Counted from the stretch's first letter, positions 35,134-43,595 are shown. The stretch: DNA of 46,791 bases from an uncultured Clostridia bacterium (GCA_944384995.1 CALWVN010000014.1:1-46791); one strand, 5' to 3'. Notes: generated by a model not told the origin, from the letters alone. Translations and numbers: made by a program.

Positions 35134-36195
35134 ATGACCAAGGAATGCATAAAATCCGCCGCTACCATTGAGGAAGCGACTGCGGCGGCGCTTACGGAAC
35201 TGGGCCTTACGGACGAGGATGACTACCATGTGGAGGTCTTAAAGCTCCCGTCGAAAAAGATCCTCGGGCTGTTCGGCGGCTCGCCCGCCGAGGTCAAGGT
35301 GACCGTGGAACTCCCGGACGCGCCCGCCGAGAAAAAGGCGCCGCGCCCCGAAAAGAAGAAAAAACCGGCGGAAAAGCCGCAGAAAAAAGAAACAGCCGAA
35401 AAGCCCAAGGCGGCGAAAAACGCAGAAAAAGCGGAAAAGGGAGATAAGACGGAAAAAGCAAAGGCGCCTGCCGAAAAGCCGCTTTCGTTCCGGGAGCGCA
35501 AGGCGCGGCTGACCCCGACCGACGCGCATGAAAAGACCGCGGCTTACATTGCCGAGCTCGTGCGCGGGCTGGGGCTGCCCGAATGTGAAGTCACAGCATT
35601 TGAAAACGATGAGGAGATTTTGTTTGAGCTTTCCTGCGGGGAGGATTACGGCATTGTCATCGGCCGCCGCGGCGAAACGCTTGACGCGATCCAGTACCTT
35701 GCACGCATGGTAGAAAACCGCGGCAGACAGGGGTATAAGCGCGTGGGGATCAACATCGGCGATTACCGCGAAAAGCGCGAGGCGGCGCTTGCCGACCTTG
35801 CGAAAAAGGACGCCGCAAGAGTCCTGCGCACCGGGCGCAGCCTGACGCTTGAACCGATGAACCCGTATGAACGGCGCATCATTCACACCACCATTCAGGA
35901 GATTGACGGCGTGACCTCGTATTCCACGGGCGTGGACCTTGACCGCCGCGTGATCATTGCATCCGAAAACGCGCCCAAGGGCAGCGCGCGCGGTGGACGC
36001 TCCGGTGACTACCGCCATGACCGCAATGACCGCCACGATCGGCGGGATCGCCGCGACCGACCGCGCCGCGAGCCGTATGTGCCCGACGTCGCCGCGGACC
36101 GCGAAAAGCGCAATGACGTGGCGGGGGCTTCGCTTTACGGCAAGATTGAAGTGAAAAAAGAGCAGACCGCCCCCGACTCGACCGAGGCGGAATAA
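35134..36195 (+). CDS. jag: RNA-binding protein Jag/KhpB
   Basis: A 353-residue protein with the three-part Jag architecture. The Jag-N domain is at 1-62 (VLKLPSKKILGLFGGSPAEVKV). A Lys/Ala/Glu/Pro linker spans about 63-125. The KH domain has its GxxG loop in IGRRGETLDAIQYLARM (about 172-190), and the R3H domain contains the motif R-x3-H in YERRIIHTTIQ. The C-terminal tail is Arg/Asp-rich (DRNDRHDRRDRRDR) and longer than usual. KhpB with KhpA binds many small RNAs and affects cell division in Gram-positives. It forms an operon with yidC. Confidence 0.95.
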   Translation: MTKECIKSAATIEEATAAALTELGLTDEDDYHVEVLKLPSKKILGLFGGSPAEVKVTVELPDAPAEKKAPRPEKKKKPAEKPQKKETAEKPKAAKNAEKAEKGDKTEKAKAPAEKPLSFRERKARLTPTDAHEKTAAYIAELVRGLGLPECEVTAFENDEEILFELSCGEDYGIVIGRRGETLDAIQYLARMVENRGRQGYKRVGINIGDYREKREAALADLAKKDAARVLRTGRSLTLEPMNPYERRIIHTTIQEIDGVTSYSTGVDLDRRVIIASENAPKGSARGGRSGDYRHDRNDRHDRRDRRDRPRREPYVPDVAADREKRNDVAGASLYGKIEVKKEQTAPDSTEAE

Positions 36196-36204
36196 ACAAG
36201 CACA

Positions 36205-36231
36205 AAAAGCGGCGGAGCTCCCGCCGCTTTT
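36205..36231 (+). terminator. Terminator of the yidC-jag operon
   Basis: AAAAGCGGCGG, loop AGCTC, CCGCCGCTTTT form an 11-bp stem ending in a T run, 9 bp past the jag stop. Confidence 0.92.
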
Positions 36232-36960
36232 AGATTTTGGATGCTGGATGCTGGATGCTAGACGTGCGAACCAGAGTTTAGAATACAGACGTTAGATGTC
36301 AGATACGGCGTGGGTGGGTTTCCAAGAAGCCGAAAAAAACGCGAACCCGTAGGGACAGCCCTTGCGGCTGTCCGCGTGCAGAGAGCATGGATGGCTTTGC
36401 AGTACGTGAAAAATCTGCTTGAACTTGTAGGGGCGGGGCTTAAGTGCCCGCCCGAGCAGAGTGCGGAAAGAAAACAGTTTGTGTCTGTTATGAAAGTTGT
36501 GATTCTGATATTCGCCGTTAACCGATTACAAAACCCAGCTTCCTTGCGGGCGGGCGCTTAAGCCCCGCCCCTACAACAGCAAAGATTCGATTCACTGTGC
36601 AGCCGCACCTTTACGGGAAGCAGAAAATTCAATTCCCCGTGTAGGGCGCGGGCTTGCTCGCGCCGCGTATGCGACTTCTGTCTCGGCGGGAGCAGATTCT
36701 CCGAATCCCAAACCCTTTTGTCGCTGCGCGACATTTCCCCTGACATGGGAATCTCCCCCGCCCTACGCCCCTACAGGTTTCAGCAGAAGTTTACTTGTTT
36801 TCGCAGCCGAAAGGTTATACATACACGCGGATTGTGAAAAATATGCCCACACCGCATCTGATCTCTGCTATCTGAATTCCGTCTTCTAAAAGCGGACAGC
36901 CGCAAGGGCTGTCCCTACGGATTGCGGCACTCTACGGCTGCGTACAATCCGCGCCACCCC
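36232..36960. repeat. Large repeat cluster upstream of mnmE
   Basis: The order is a TTTGGATGCTGGATGCTGGATG string, a family-A arm (36350-36375), a GTAGGGGCGGGGCTTAAG left arm (36428-36452) with its mirror CTTAAGCCCCGCCCCTAC (36558-36576), a CTGTGCAGCCGCACC block, a family-B left arm (36642-36667), a right arm interrupted by the 59-bp element (36695-36753), then a unit closely matching the 131-bp repeat of the window start (about 36770-36890), and a second family-A arm (36893-36920). It encodes no recognisable gene. Confidence 0.88.
36695..36753. repeat. 59-bp GATTC...GAATC element, copy 3
   Basis: Same structure as copies 1, 2 and 4, with TGTCGCTGCGCGACA in the middle and CCCCTGACATGGG near the end, nested in a family-B right arm. 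Confidence 0.85.
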
Positions 36961-36989
36961 ACACCACCATCCAAAAACGAGGTGATTTT

Positions 36990-38351
36990 ATGTCCACGAT
37001 AGCCGCAATCTCCACCGGCCAGGCGGCGGGCGGGATCGGCATTGTCCGCATTTCGGGCGAGGATGCCCTGACGGTTGCCGACCGCATTTTTCGCCCCGTC
37101 TCACAAAAACCCCTATCTTCCCTGCCGGGCTACCACGCCGCCTTCGGCACGGTGCTTTGCGGCGGCGTTCCCGTGGACGAGGCGGTCGCCCTTGTGTTCC
37201 GCGCGCCGAAAAGCTATACGGGCGAGGATGTGGTGGAAATCTCCTGCCACGGCGGGCTGTATGTGACGCGGCAGGTCTTGCGCGCCGCCCTCCAAAACGG
37301 GGCGCGCGCCGCCGAGGCGGGCGAATTTACGCGCCGCGCGTTTTTAAACGGCAAAATGGATCTGACCCGCGCCGAGGGCGTGATGCAGCTCATCGCCGCA
37401 CAGGGCGAGCAGGCGGCGCAGGCGGCGTTCGGTGCACTGGAGGGCAGACTTTCCGGGGAGATCGACGCGATCTCGAGCCGCTTGAAAGCGACCTCCGCTG
37501 CGCTTGCGGCGTGGGTGGACTACCCTGACGAGGACATTGACGAGGTTTCGGACGGCGCGCTGCTGCAAACCATCGACGGCGCGCGGGACGCGCTCTCGGC
37601 GCTTATTGCCCGCTTTGATTCGGGGCGCGCCGTGCGCGAGGGCGTGGACACGGTCATCGTCGGCCGGCCGAACGTCGGCAAATCGACGCTGATGAACCTG
37701 CTTTCCGGTGCGGAACGATCCATTGTCACCGACGTGGCCGGTACAACGCGCGACGTGGTGGAGGAAACGGTCACGCTCGGCGGGCTGGTGCTGCATCTTT
37801 CCGATACGGCAGGACTGCACGATACACAGGACGCAGTCGAGCGCATCGGCGTGGAACGCGCCCGCACGGCATTGGAGCGTGCGGCACTCGTTTTGGCGGT
37901 GTTTGACAGCGCCGAGCCGCTGACCGACGAGGACAAGCAGCTTTTTTCGCTGTGCAAAGGAAAAAAAGCCATCGCAGTCGTCAACAAAACCGATCTGCCG
38001 CAGCAGTTGGATACAAAGATATTAGACACAGTGTTTAATAAAATAGTCCCGATCAGCGCCAAGATGCAGGACGGTCTTACCGAATTGGAAGCCGCTGTTG
38101 CCGAGGTGCTGGGGACTGCCGATTTTGACACCGCCGCCCCAACCTTGATGAACGAACGGCAAAACGCCTGCTGCCGTTCGGCGCTCGAACACTTAAACGA
38201 AGCGCACGACGCGCTTGCCGCAGGTGTCACGCGCGACGCGGTGCAGGTGTGTATGGATGCGGCGATCGAGGAGCTCGATGCGCTCACCGGCAAACGCGCC
38301 ACGGAATCCGTCGTGGATGCGGTCTTTGCACAGTTCTGCGTCGGCAAGTGA
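36990..38351 (+). CDS. mnmE: tRNA uridine-34 modification GTPase MnmE
   Basis: A 453-residue GTPase that works with MnmG to place carboxymethylaminomethyl groups on wobble U34 using a folate one-carbon unit. The N-terminal formyl-THF-binding domain begins MSTIAAISTGQAAGGIGIVRISG and has the EISCHGG block. The G domain has GRPNVGKSTLMN (about 226-237), DVAGTTRD, DTAGLHD and NKTD. The C-terminus is the catalytic FCVGK (CxGK). GAGGTG precedes the ATG. Repeat-filled gaps lie on both sides. Confidence 0.98.
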   Translation: MSTIAAISTGQAAGGIGIVRISGEDALTVADRIFRPVSQKPLSSLPGYHAAFGTVLCGGVPVDEAVALVFRAPKSYTGEDVVEISCHGGLYVTRQVLRAALQNGARAAEAGEFTRRAFLNGKMDLTRAEGVMQLIAAQGEQAAQAAFGALEGRLSGEIDAISSRLKATSAALAAWVDYPDEDIDEVSDGALLQTIDGARDALSALIARFDSGRAVREGVDTVIVGRPNVGKSTLMNLLSGAERSIVTDVAGTTRDVVEETVTLGGLVLHLSDTAGLHDTQDAVERIGVERARTALERAALVLAVFDSAEPLTDEDKQLFSLCKGKKAIAVVNKTDLPQQLDTKILDTVFNKIVPISAKMQDGLTELEAAVAEVLGTADFDTAAPTLMNERQNACCRSALEHLNEAHDALAAGVTRDAVQVCMDAAIEELDALTGKRATESVVDAVFAQFCVGK

Positions 38352-38690
38352 AAATCAGATGTCAGAAGTTAGAAAACAGAAATCAGATGCGGTGCAGTTG
38401 GGTTTTTCACAAAACCGCATGTTTATATAAACTTTCGGCTGCGAAATAAATTAAAATTTTGCTGAATCCTGTAGGGCGGGGGCTTTGCTCCCGCCGAGAC
38501 AGAAGTCGCATACACGGCGCGAGCAGATTCTCCGAATCCCGAACCCTTTTGTCGCTTCGCGACATTTCCCCTAACAGGGGAATCACCCGCGCCCTACCAC
38601 TACGGATTTTATTTTTTCTGCGCAGCCGCACCGTCTCGGAAAACCGCCTGTATCGCTTCTGACATCTAACCTCTGTATTCTGTATTCTGA
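38352..38690. repeat. Repeat cluster between mnmE and mnmG
   Basis: A CAGATGTCAGAAGTTAGAAAACAG string, a GGTGCAGTTGGGTTTTTCACAAAACCGC block, a family-B left arm (38471-38495), a right arm interrupted by the 59-bp element (38526-38584), a CTGCGCAGCCGCACCG block and a TTCTGACATCTAACCTCTG string. This is the full left-centre-right order of the composite. Confidence 0.88.
38526..38584. repeat. 59-bp GATTC...GAATC element, copy 4
   Basis: GATTCTCCGAATCCCGAACC, TGTCGCTTCGCGACA hairpin, CCCCTAACAGGGG, GAATC, nested in a family-B right arm. Confidence 0.85.
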
Positions 38691-38705
38691 TAAGGGAACA
38701 TAACT

Positions 38706-40577
38706 ATGGACTATTTTGCAAAACAATATGACGTTGCCGTGATCGGCGCGGGGCACGCGGGCATTGAAGCCGGCCTTGCCGCCGCGAGACTCGGCTGCAC
38801 GGTCGGGGTGTTCACCATCAACCTTGACTGGATCGGGAACATGCCCTGCAACCCCTCTATCGGCGGCACGTCAAAGGGACATCTGGTGCGCGAGATCGAC
38901 GCGCTCGGCGGCGAAATGGGCAAGGCGGCGGACAAAACGGAAATTCAGTCGCGCATGCTCAACCGCGGTAAGGGTCCTGCTGTGCACTCCCTGCGCGCGC
39001 AGATCGACCGCCGCGAATATGCAAAATACATGAAGCACGCGCTCGAACGCCAGGAGCGATTGGATGTACGCCAAGCGGAAATCGTCGACCTGTACCGCGC
39101 GGACGACGGGCTTTGGACGCTTAAAACGCGGCTCGAAGCCATTTACTCGGCGAAATGCGTTGTCCTCGCAACGGGGACGTTCCTCGGCGGGCGTATCTAC
39201 ATCGGCGACATCTCTTACGAAAGCGGTCCGGACGGTATGTTCCCCGCAACGGCGCTTTCTGCGGCGCTCAAACGCCTGCACATCCCCCTGCGCCGCTTTA
39301 AAACGGGTACGCCCGCACGCGTCAACCGCCGCAGCGTGGATTTTTCCGGGATGGAGGTGCAAAAAGGCGACGAAGCGACTGTGCCGTTTTCTTTCGATAC
39401 GGAGACCCCGCCCGAAAATAAGGCGGATTGCTACATCACTTATACGAACGACGCGACCAAGCAGGTCATTCTCGAAAATATCGACTCGTCCCCCCTCTAC
39501 GGCGGCAAAATTCACGGCGTGGGGCCGCGCTACTGCCCCAGCTTTGAGGATAAGGTCATGCGCTTCCCCGACAAGGAACGCCACCAGCTGTTTGTAGAGC
39601 CCTGCGGCTTAGATACCGAGGAAATGTATTTGCAGGGGATGTCCTCTTCCCTGCCCGAAGCCGTGCAGCTGCAATTTTTGCGCACGATCCCGGGGCTCGA
39701 ACACGTGGAGATCATGCGCACTGCCTACGCGATCGAATACGACTGCGTCGACCCGCTCGCGCTGTCTCCCTCGCTGGAATTTCTCGATCTGGAAGGCCTG
39801 TTCGGCGCGGGGCAGTTCAACGGCTCGTCCGGCTACGAGGAGGCGGCGGCGCAGGGCCTGATCGCGGGCATCAACGCCGCGCGCAAGGTGCAGGGGAAAG
39901 ACCCTTTCGTGCTCGACCGCGCCACGTCCTACATCGGCACGCTCATTGACGATCTCGTGACCAAGGGCTGTGCCGACCCCTACCGCATGATGACCTCGCG
40001 CTCGGAATACCGCCTTTTGCTGCGGCAGGACAACGCCGACCTGCGCCTGACGCCTATGGGCCACGAGCTCGGGCTGGTCTCGGACGAAAAATACGCCCGA
40101 TTTCTCAAAAAGGCCGGGCAGATCGAAGCCGAACGACGCCGCGCCGAGGAAACGACCATCCCGCCGAGCGACGGCTTGCAGGCGCTGCTTGTTTCACGTG
40201 AAACATCGCCGATGAAAACGGGCATGAAGCTGGCGGAGCTTCTGCGCCGCCCGCAGCTGGACTATGATGTGCTCGCGCCCTTTGACCCGACGCGCCCCGA
40301 CCTGCCGAACGCCGTGTTTGAGCAGGTGGAGATCGCGCTCAAATACGAGGGCTACATCCGCCGTCAGGAGGCGCAGGTGCGCGAAATGCGTCGCTTGGAG
40401 GGCAAACGCATCCCCGACGGTATCTGCTATGACAACATCGACGGTCTGCGGCTCGAAGCGCGCGAAAAGCTCGGTAAGGCGCGCCCGCAGAACGTCGGGC
40501 AGGCGTCGCGCATCAGCGGCGTCTCCCCCGCCGACATCTCCGTTTTGCTCATTTACCTTGCCAAGGAGGGGTATTGA
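38706..40577 (+). CDS. mnmG: tRNA uridine-34 carboxymethylaminomethylation enzyme MnmG
   Basis: The 623-residue FAD enzyme that partners MnmE. The FAD dinucleotide motif GAGHAGIEAG is at 14-23. PCNPSIGGTSKGHLVREIDALGG, GTFLGGRIYIG and the YCPSFEDKVMRFPDKERHQLFVEPCG block are canonical, and the C-terminal helical domain ends ISGVSPADISVLLIYLAK. AAGGGA precedes the ATG. The stop overlaps the rsmG start (TGATG). A perfect parS site lies within its coding region at 40190-40205. Confidence 0.98.
   Translation: MDYFAKQYDVAVIGAGHAGIEAGLAAARLGCTVGVFTINLDWIGNMPCNPSIGGTSKGHLVREIDALGGEMGKAADKTEIQSRMLNRGKGPAVHSLRAQIDRREYAKYMKHALERQERLDVRQAEIVDLYRADDGLWTLKTRLEAIYSAKCVVLATGTFLGGRIYIGDISYESGPDGMFPATALSAALKRLHIPLRRFKTGTPARVNRRSVDFSGMEVQKGDEATVPFSFDTETPPENKADCYITYTNDATKQVILENIDSSPLYGGKIHGVGPRYCPSFEDKVMRFPDKERHQLFVEPCGLDTEEMYLQGMSSSLPEAVQLQFLRTIPGLEHVEIMRTAYAIEYDCVDPLALSPSLEFLDLEGLFGAGQFNGSSGYEEAAAQGLIAGINAARKVQGKDPFVLDRATSYIGTLIDDLVTKGCADPYRMMTSRSEYRLLLRQDNADLRLTPMGHELGLVSDEKYARFLKKAGQIEAERRRAEETTIPPSDGLQALLVSRETSPMKTGMKLAELLRRPQLDYDVLAPFDPTRPDLPNAVFEQVEIALKYEGYIRRQEAQVREMRRLEGKRIPDGICYDNIDGLRLEAREKLGKARPQNVGQASRISGVSPADISVLLIYLAKEGY
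40190..40205. promoter_or_regulatory. parS site inside mnmG
   Basis: TGTTTCACGTGAAACA is identical to the Bacillus parS consensus. ParB-CTP clamps load here and spread, and ParA and Noc-related functions follow. It lies about 8 kb from the presumed origin, within the coding sequence, and reads as VSRET in the protein. Confidence 0.93.
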
Positions 40578-41290
40578 TGCTCAATTTTCCGCTGTTGGAA
40601 CGCACGCTCGCCGCGCACGGTGTGACGCTCGGCAAAGAAGCTCTCGCGCGGCTCGACCTGTATGCCGAACGGCTGATCGAAACCAACCGCCGATTCAATC
40701 TGACCGCCGTGACCGACCCCGACGAGGTCACGGTCAAGCACTTTGCGGATTCGCTGGTGCTGCTCGGGAAAACGGATATCCCTAAAGGCGCGTCGCTTTT
40801 GGACGTCGGCACGGGCGCAGGCTTTCCGGGACTGGCACTCAAGCTCGCGCGACCCGACCTGCAAGTTGCTTTTTTGGACGGCACGCGCAAAAAGCTGGGC
40901 TTTATTTCGTCCGTCCTCGAAGAAACGGGGCTCGCCGGCGAAACCCTGCACCTGCGCGCCGAGGAAGCAGGAAAACTGCCGGAATACCGCGAAAAATTTG
41001 ACTTCGTGACGGCGCGCGCCGTGGCGGATATGGCGGTGCTTTCGGAATACTGCCTCCCTTTCGTGCGCGTGGGCGGGCTGTTTCTCGCCATGAAATCCGC
41101 CGCCGCCGAAGAGGAAATTCAAAACGCGGCGGGCGCAGTTCGGCTGCTCGGCGGGAAGGCGGAGCAAAATCTTTTGTTTGATCTCGTCGAAAACACGCCG
41201 CGGCGCATTGTTTTTGTGCGGAAAATATCGCAAACTCCGGCAAAATACCCGCGTGCTTCCGCAAAAATCGCGAAAAGCCCCTTAAAATAA
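40577..41290 (+). CDS. rsmG: 16S rRNA (guanine-527-N7)-methyltransferase RsmG
   Basis: A 237-residue class I SAM methyltransferase, GidB type. It has the N-terminal helix ALARLDLYAERLIETNRRFNLTAVTDPDE, a KHFADSL block, the SAM motif LLDVGTGAGFPGLAL and TARAVADMAVLSEYCLPFVRVGG. The ATG at 40577 follows AAGGAGGGG and overlaps the mnmG stop by one base. A TTG one codon earlier is possible but unnecessary. Confidence 0.96.
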   Translation: MLNFPLLERTLAAHGVTLGKEALARLDLYAERLIETNRRFNLTAVTDPDEVTVKHFADSLVLLGKTDIPKGASLLDVGTGAGFPGLALKLARPDLQVAFLDGTRKKLGFISSVLEETGLAGETLHLRAEEAGKLPEYREKFDFVTARAVADMAVLSEYCLPFVRVGGLFLAMKSAAAEEEIQNAAGAVRLLGGKAEQNLLFDLVENTPRRIVFVRKISQTPAKYPRASAKIAKSPLK

Positions 41291-41336
41291 AGGAAAAAAG
41301 CCGTGAATTGCCGCGTTTTCGGACGAACGCTTTTTC

Positions 41337-41366
41337 TTTACAAATCCGCCCCGCCCGTGCTAAGCT
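41337..41366 (+). promoter_or_regulatory. Probable noc promoter
   Basis: TTTACA (41337-41342), an 18-bp spacer and TAAGCT (41361-41366) preceded by TGC. The -10 box lies inside the loop of the hairpin at 41349-41383. Confidence 0.4.
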
Positions 41367-41383
41367 AATGCTGTCGGGCGGGG
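41349..41383 (+). terminator. Hairpin between rsmG and noc
   Basis: CCCCGCCCG and its exact complement CGGGCGGGG form a 9-bp stem around a 17-nt loop, followed by AAATTTTTC. It may end the mnmG-rsmG transcript while the loop carries the noc promoter. Confidence 0.45.
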
Positions 41384-41482
41384 AAATTTTTCAAAGCCTT
41401 CGCTTGGACAAGCCGGGCGGGGCGCTTTCCCCGACGGGATTCTGTGTAAAGGAAAGGGCGGCTTTCGCCCGCGGAAAAAAGG

Positions 41483-42313
41483 ATGAAAACACCGAAGGTC
41501 AAAAGCGCGGGTCAGATCTTCCTGATCCCGCAGGAAAACATAGCGCCGAATCCCAACCAGCCGCGGCAGCGGTTCGATTACGACGAGCTGGAGGGGCTGG
41601 CGCAAAGCATCCGGCAGAACGGCATTTTACAGCCGATCACGGTGCGCCAGACCGAAACAGGCTTCGAGCTGATCTCGGGCGAACGGCGGCTGCGTGCGGC
41701 GCGGCTTGTGGGGCTTACCAAGATCCCCGCCATCGTTGCCGAGCTCGACAACAAAAATTCCGCCGTGTTTTCACTCATTGAAAACCTGCAAAGGCAGGAT
41801 CTTGATTGCTTTGAGGAGGCGGAGGCGATCGACCGCCTGGTGACGGACTACGGCATGAGCCGCGAGGAACTCAGCCGCAAGCTCGGCAAAGCGCCGTCTA
41901 CCCTCTCTAACAAGCTGCGGCTTCTCCGCCTGCCGGAGGACATGCGCTACAGGCTAACGCGCGGCGGACTTTCGGAGCGCCATGCACGGGCGCTTTTACA
42001 GCTTGACAACGACGGACAGCGCGCGCGTGCGCTGGGGATCATGCTCGACCGCCATCTGACTGTGCAGGAAAGCGAACGGCTTGTCGAGCAGATGCTCGCG
42101 AAAACCGGCAAAAACCGCACGAACTTCCGCGGGGTGCGCGATGTGCGCGTGTTTATCAACACCTTGAACCACGCCGTGGACGCCATTCGGCGCGCAGGCG
42201 TGGATGCAGACGCCGCCAAGAGCGAAACGCCGGAATACATCGAATACGTCGTGCGTATCCCGAAATTAGAACAGCTCAAGCTTCCCCTCTCTGCGGAGGA
42301 CGAGGCGGTCTGA
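41483..42313 (+). CDS. noc: Nucleoid occlusion protein Noc (ParB paralogue)
   Basis: A 276-residue ParB/Noc-type DNA-binding protein. The N-terminal CTP-binding domain has PNPNQPRQRFD, ISGERRLRAARLVGL and SLIENLQRQDLDCFEEAEA; the central helix-turn-helix is GKAPSTLSNKLRLLRLP followed by SERHARALLQL. The C-terminal RDVRVFINTLNHAVDAIRRAGVDAD and EYIEYVVRIPK resemble Noc rather than Spo0J. The ATG at 41483 is the only start, since a stop lies 12 codons upstream, and the ribosome-binding site is poor (AAAAAGG abutting the ATG). The amphipathic N-terminal helix that anchors Bacillus Noc to the membrane is missing. The distinct parB gene is at 45035. Confidence 0.88.
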   Translation: MKTPKVKSAGQIFLIPQENIAPNPNQPRQRFDYDELEGLAQSIRQNGILQPITVRQTETGFELISGERRLRAARLVGLTKIPAIVAELDNKNSAVFSLIENLQRQDLDCFEEAEAIDRLVTDYGMSREELSRKLGKAPSTLSNKLRLLRLPEDMRYRLTRGGLSERHARALLQLDNDGQRARALGIMLDRHLTVQESERLVEQMLAKTGKNRTNFRGVRDVRVFINTLNHAVDAIRRAGVDADAAKSETPEYIEYVVRIPKLEQLKLPLSAEDEAV

Positions 42314-42600
42314 AGGCAGATTTCAGACATCAGAAATCAGAGGTCAGAAGTGCGGCGGGACAGGTTCACCGAAGCCGAAAATCAGCGACCCCGTAGGGAC
42401 AGCCCTTGCGGCTGGCCGTTTTCAGAAGTCGGATTTCAGAAATCAGAGGGCAGAAGTGCGGAGGGACAGGTTCACCGAAGCCGAAAATCAGCGACCCCGT
42501 AGGGACAGCCCTTGCGGCTGTCCGCTTTCAGAAGTCGGATTTCAGAAATCAGAGGTCAGATGTGCGGCGGGAGCAAGCCCCCGCCCTACACACTGCACAT
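42314..42600. repeat. 106-bp tandem repeat downstream of noc
   Basis: Units start at 42331 and 42437, with a partial third at 42543. Each carries CAGAAATCAGAGG, a GTGCGGnGGGACAGGTTCACCGAAGCCG block, and a family-A arm (GTAGGGACAGCCCTTGCGGC). The partial third unit runs into a family-B right arm (42562-42590). It differs from the 131-bp and 145-bp repeats but is made of the same modules. The rest of the gap to 42800 shows no gene. Confidence 0.9.
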
Positions 42601-42802
42601 TTCTCCGCGCAGCGGCGGCGCTGCAAAAGGCTTACCTTTCCGCGTCTGATTTTTCGCCTCTCACCGCTCCTCTCTGAATCCTGCCCGCCCCGCGCCGCAG
42701 GCGGCGCGCTAACTTCGTAAAACGTGGGCGGCGGCCCACCCCTGTCGCCGTTCCGTTTTAAATATCCATATCCTTCTCTTTCACACCCCACATCCACAGC
42801 GG

Positions 42803-42836
42803 AACAGCGGTTCGGGCATATTGCCCGGCCGCTGTT
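42803..42836 (+). terminator. Terminator-like hairpin after the noc region
   Basis: AACAGCGG...CGGGCA, loop TAT, TGCCCG...CCGCTGTT, with a two-base bulge on one side and one on the other, followed by TCGCCTTTT. Confidence 0.6.
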
Positions 42837-42840
42837 TCGC

Positions 42841-43130
42841 CTTTTAGATATTAGATTACAGATATTAGACGTTAGATGCGGTGCAGGCGGATTTTACGCA
42901 AAGCCGCGGCTGCGCAAAAAATATAATCTGAAGCGGTAGGGGCGGGTGATCGAAATTTCGGTTTCCCGCACAGCCGCTGCTTCGCCTTTTAGATATTAGA
43001 TTACAGATATTAGACGTTAGATGCGGTGCAGGCGGATTTTACGCAAAGCCGCGGCTGCGCAAAAAATATAATCTGAAGCGGTAGGGGCGGGTGATCGAAA
43101 TTTCGGTTTCCCGCACAGCCGCGGCTTTGC
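42841..43130. repeat. 145-bp tandem duplication upstream of parA
   Basis: Two almost identical 145-bp units, 42841-42985 and 42986-43130, differ only near the end (GCTGCTTCGC against GCGGCTTTGC). Each holds a TTAGATATTAGATTACAGATATTAGACG string, a GCGGTGCAGGCGGATTTTACGCAAAGCCGCGGCTGCGC block and a GTAGGGGCGG arm. Near-identity suggests a recent duplication. The flanking remainder up to 43200 and 43220-43440 holds degenerate module pieces and no gene. Confidence 0.92.
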
Positions 43131-43203
43131 ACGAATCCGCTCATACCGCTTCTAATCCCTGTATTCTGACCTCTGACTTTTGGAAGCGCCCCCTCACACC
43201 GTA

Positions 43204-43219
43204 TGTTCCACGTGAAACA
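43204..43219. promoter_or_regulatory. parS-like site upstream of parA
   Basis: TGTTCCACGTGAAACA differs from the perfect parS by one base and keeps the CACGTG core. It lies 377 bp before parA and about 3 kb from the site in mnmG. Confidence 0.85.
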
Positions 43220-43474
43220 TCGAAAGCTTCTGTTTGTGCCCAACGGGGACGTACGGATTTTCAGTTAGGGCTTCCCCGGCAGAGACGGCCGCTGTCGCGG
43301 ATACCGGGCGCAGCGAGACAGGGCGAGAAAAAAATCGCGGTTTGCAGCCGAAAAAATCCAAACGGCAAACCTTCCCGACGGCTCTGATATCTGCATTCTG
43401 AAGTCTGATTTCTGAAAGCGTGTCCCGAAAAACGGACTTTGCGGGAAAAAAGACTTTCCTTTTAGGTTGGTTTA

Positions 43475-43483
43475 TGCTATACT
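43475..43483 (+). promoter_or_regulatory. Extended -10 promoter upstream of parA
   Basis: TGCTATACT is an extended -10 box about 112 bp before the parA start. The -35 region (TTTCCT at 43455-43460, 17-bp spacing) is poor. Confidence 0.45.
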
Positions 43484-43595
43484 ATAAAAACATGAAGTGA
43501 GAGCCTGTTTGCGGGAGGCGCCGTCCGCCCCCGCGCGGCTTACGGGCAGCGTATGCGCTCGGACAAGTCCAATTTTTCGGAGCTGAAAAAACCCT

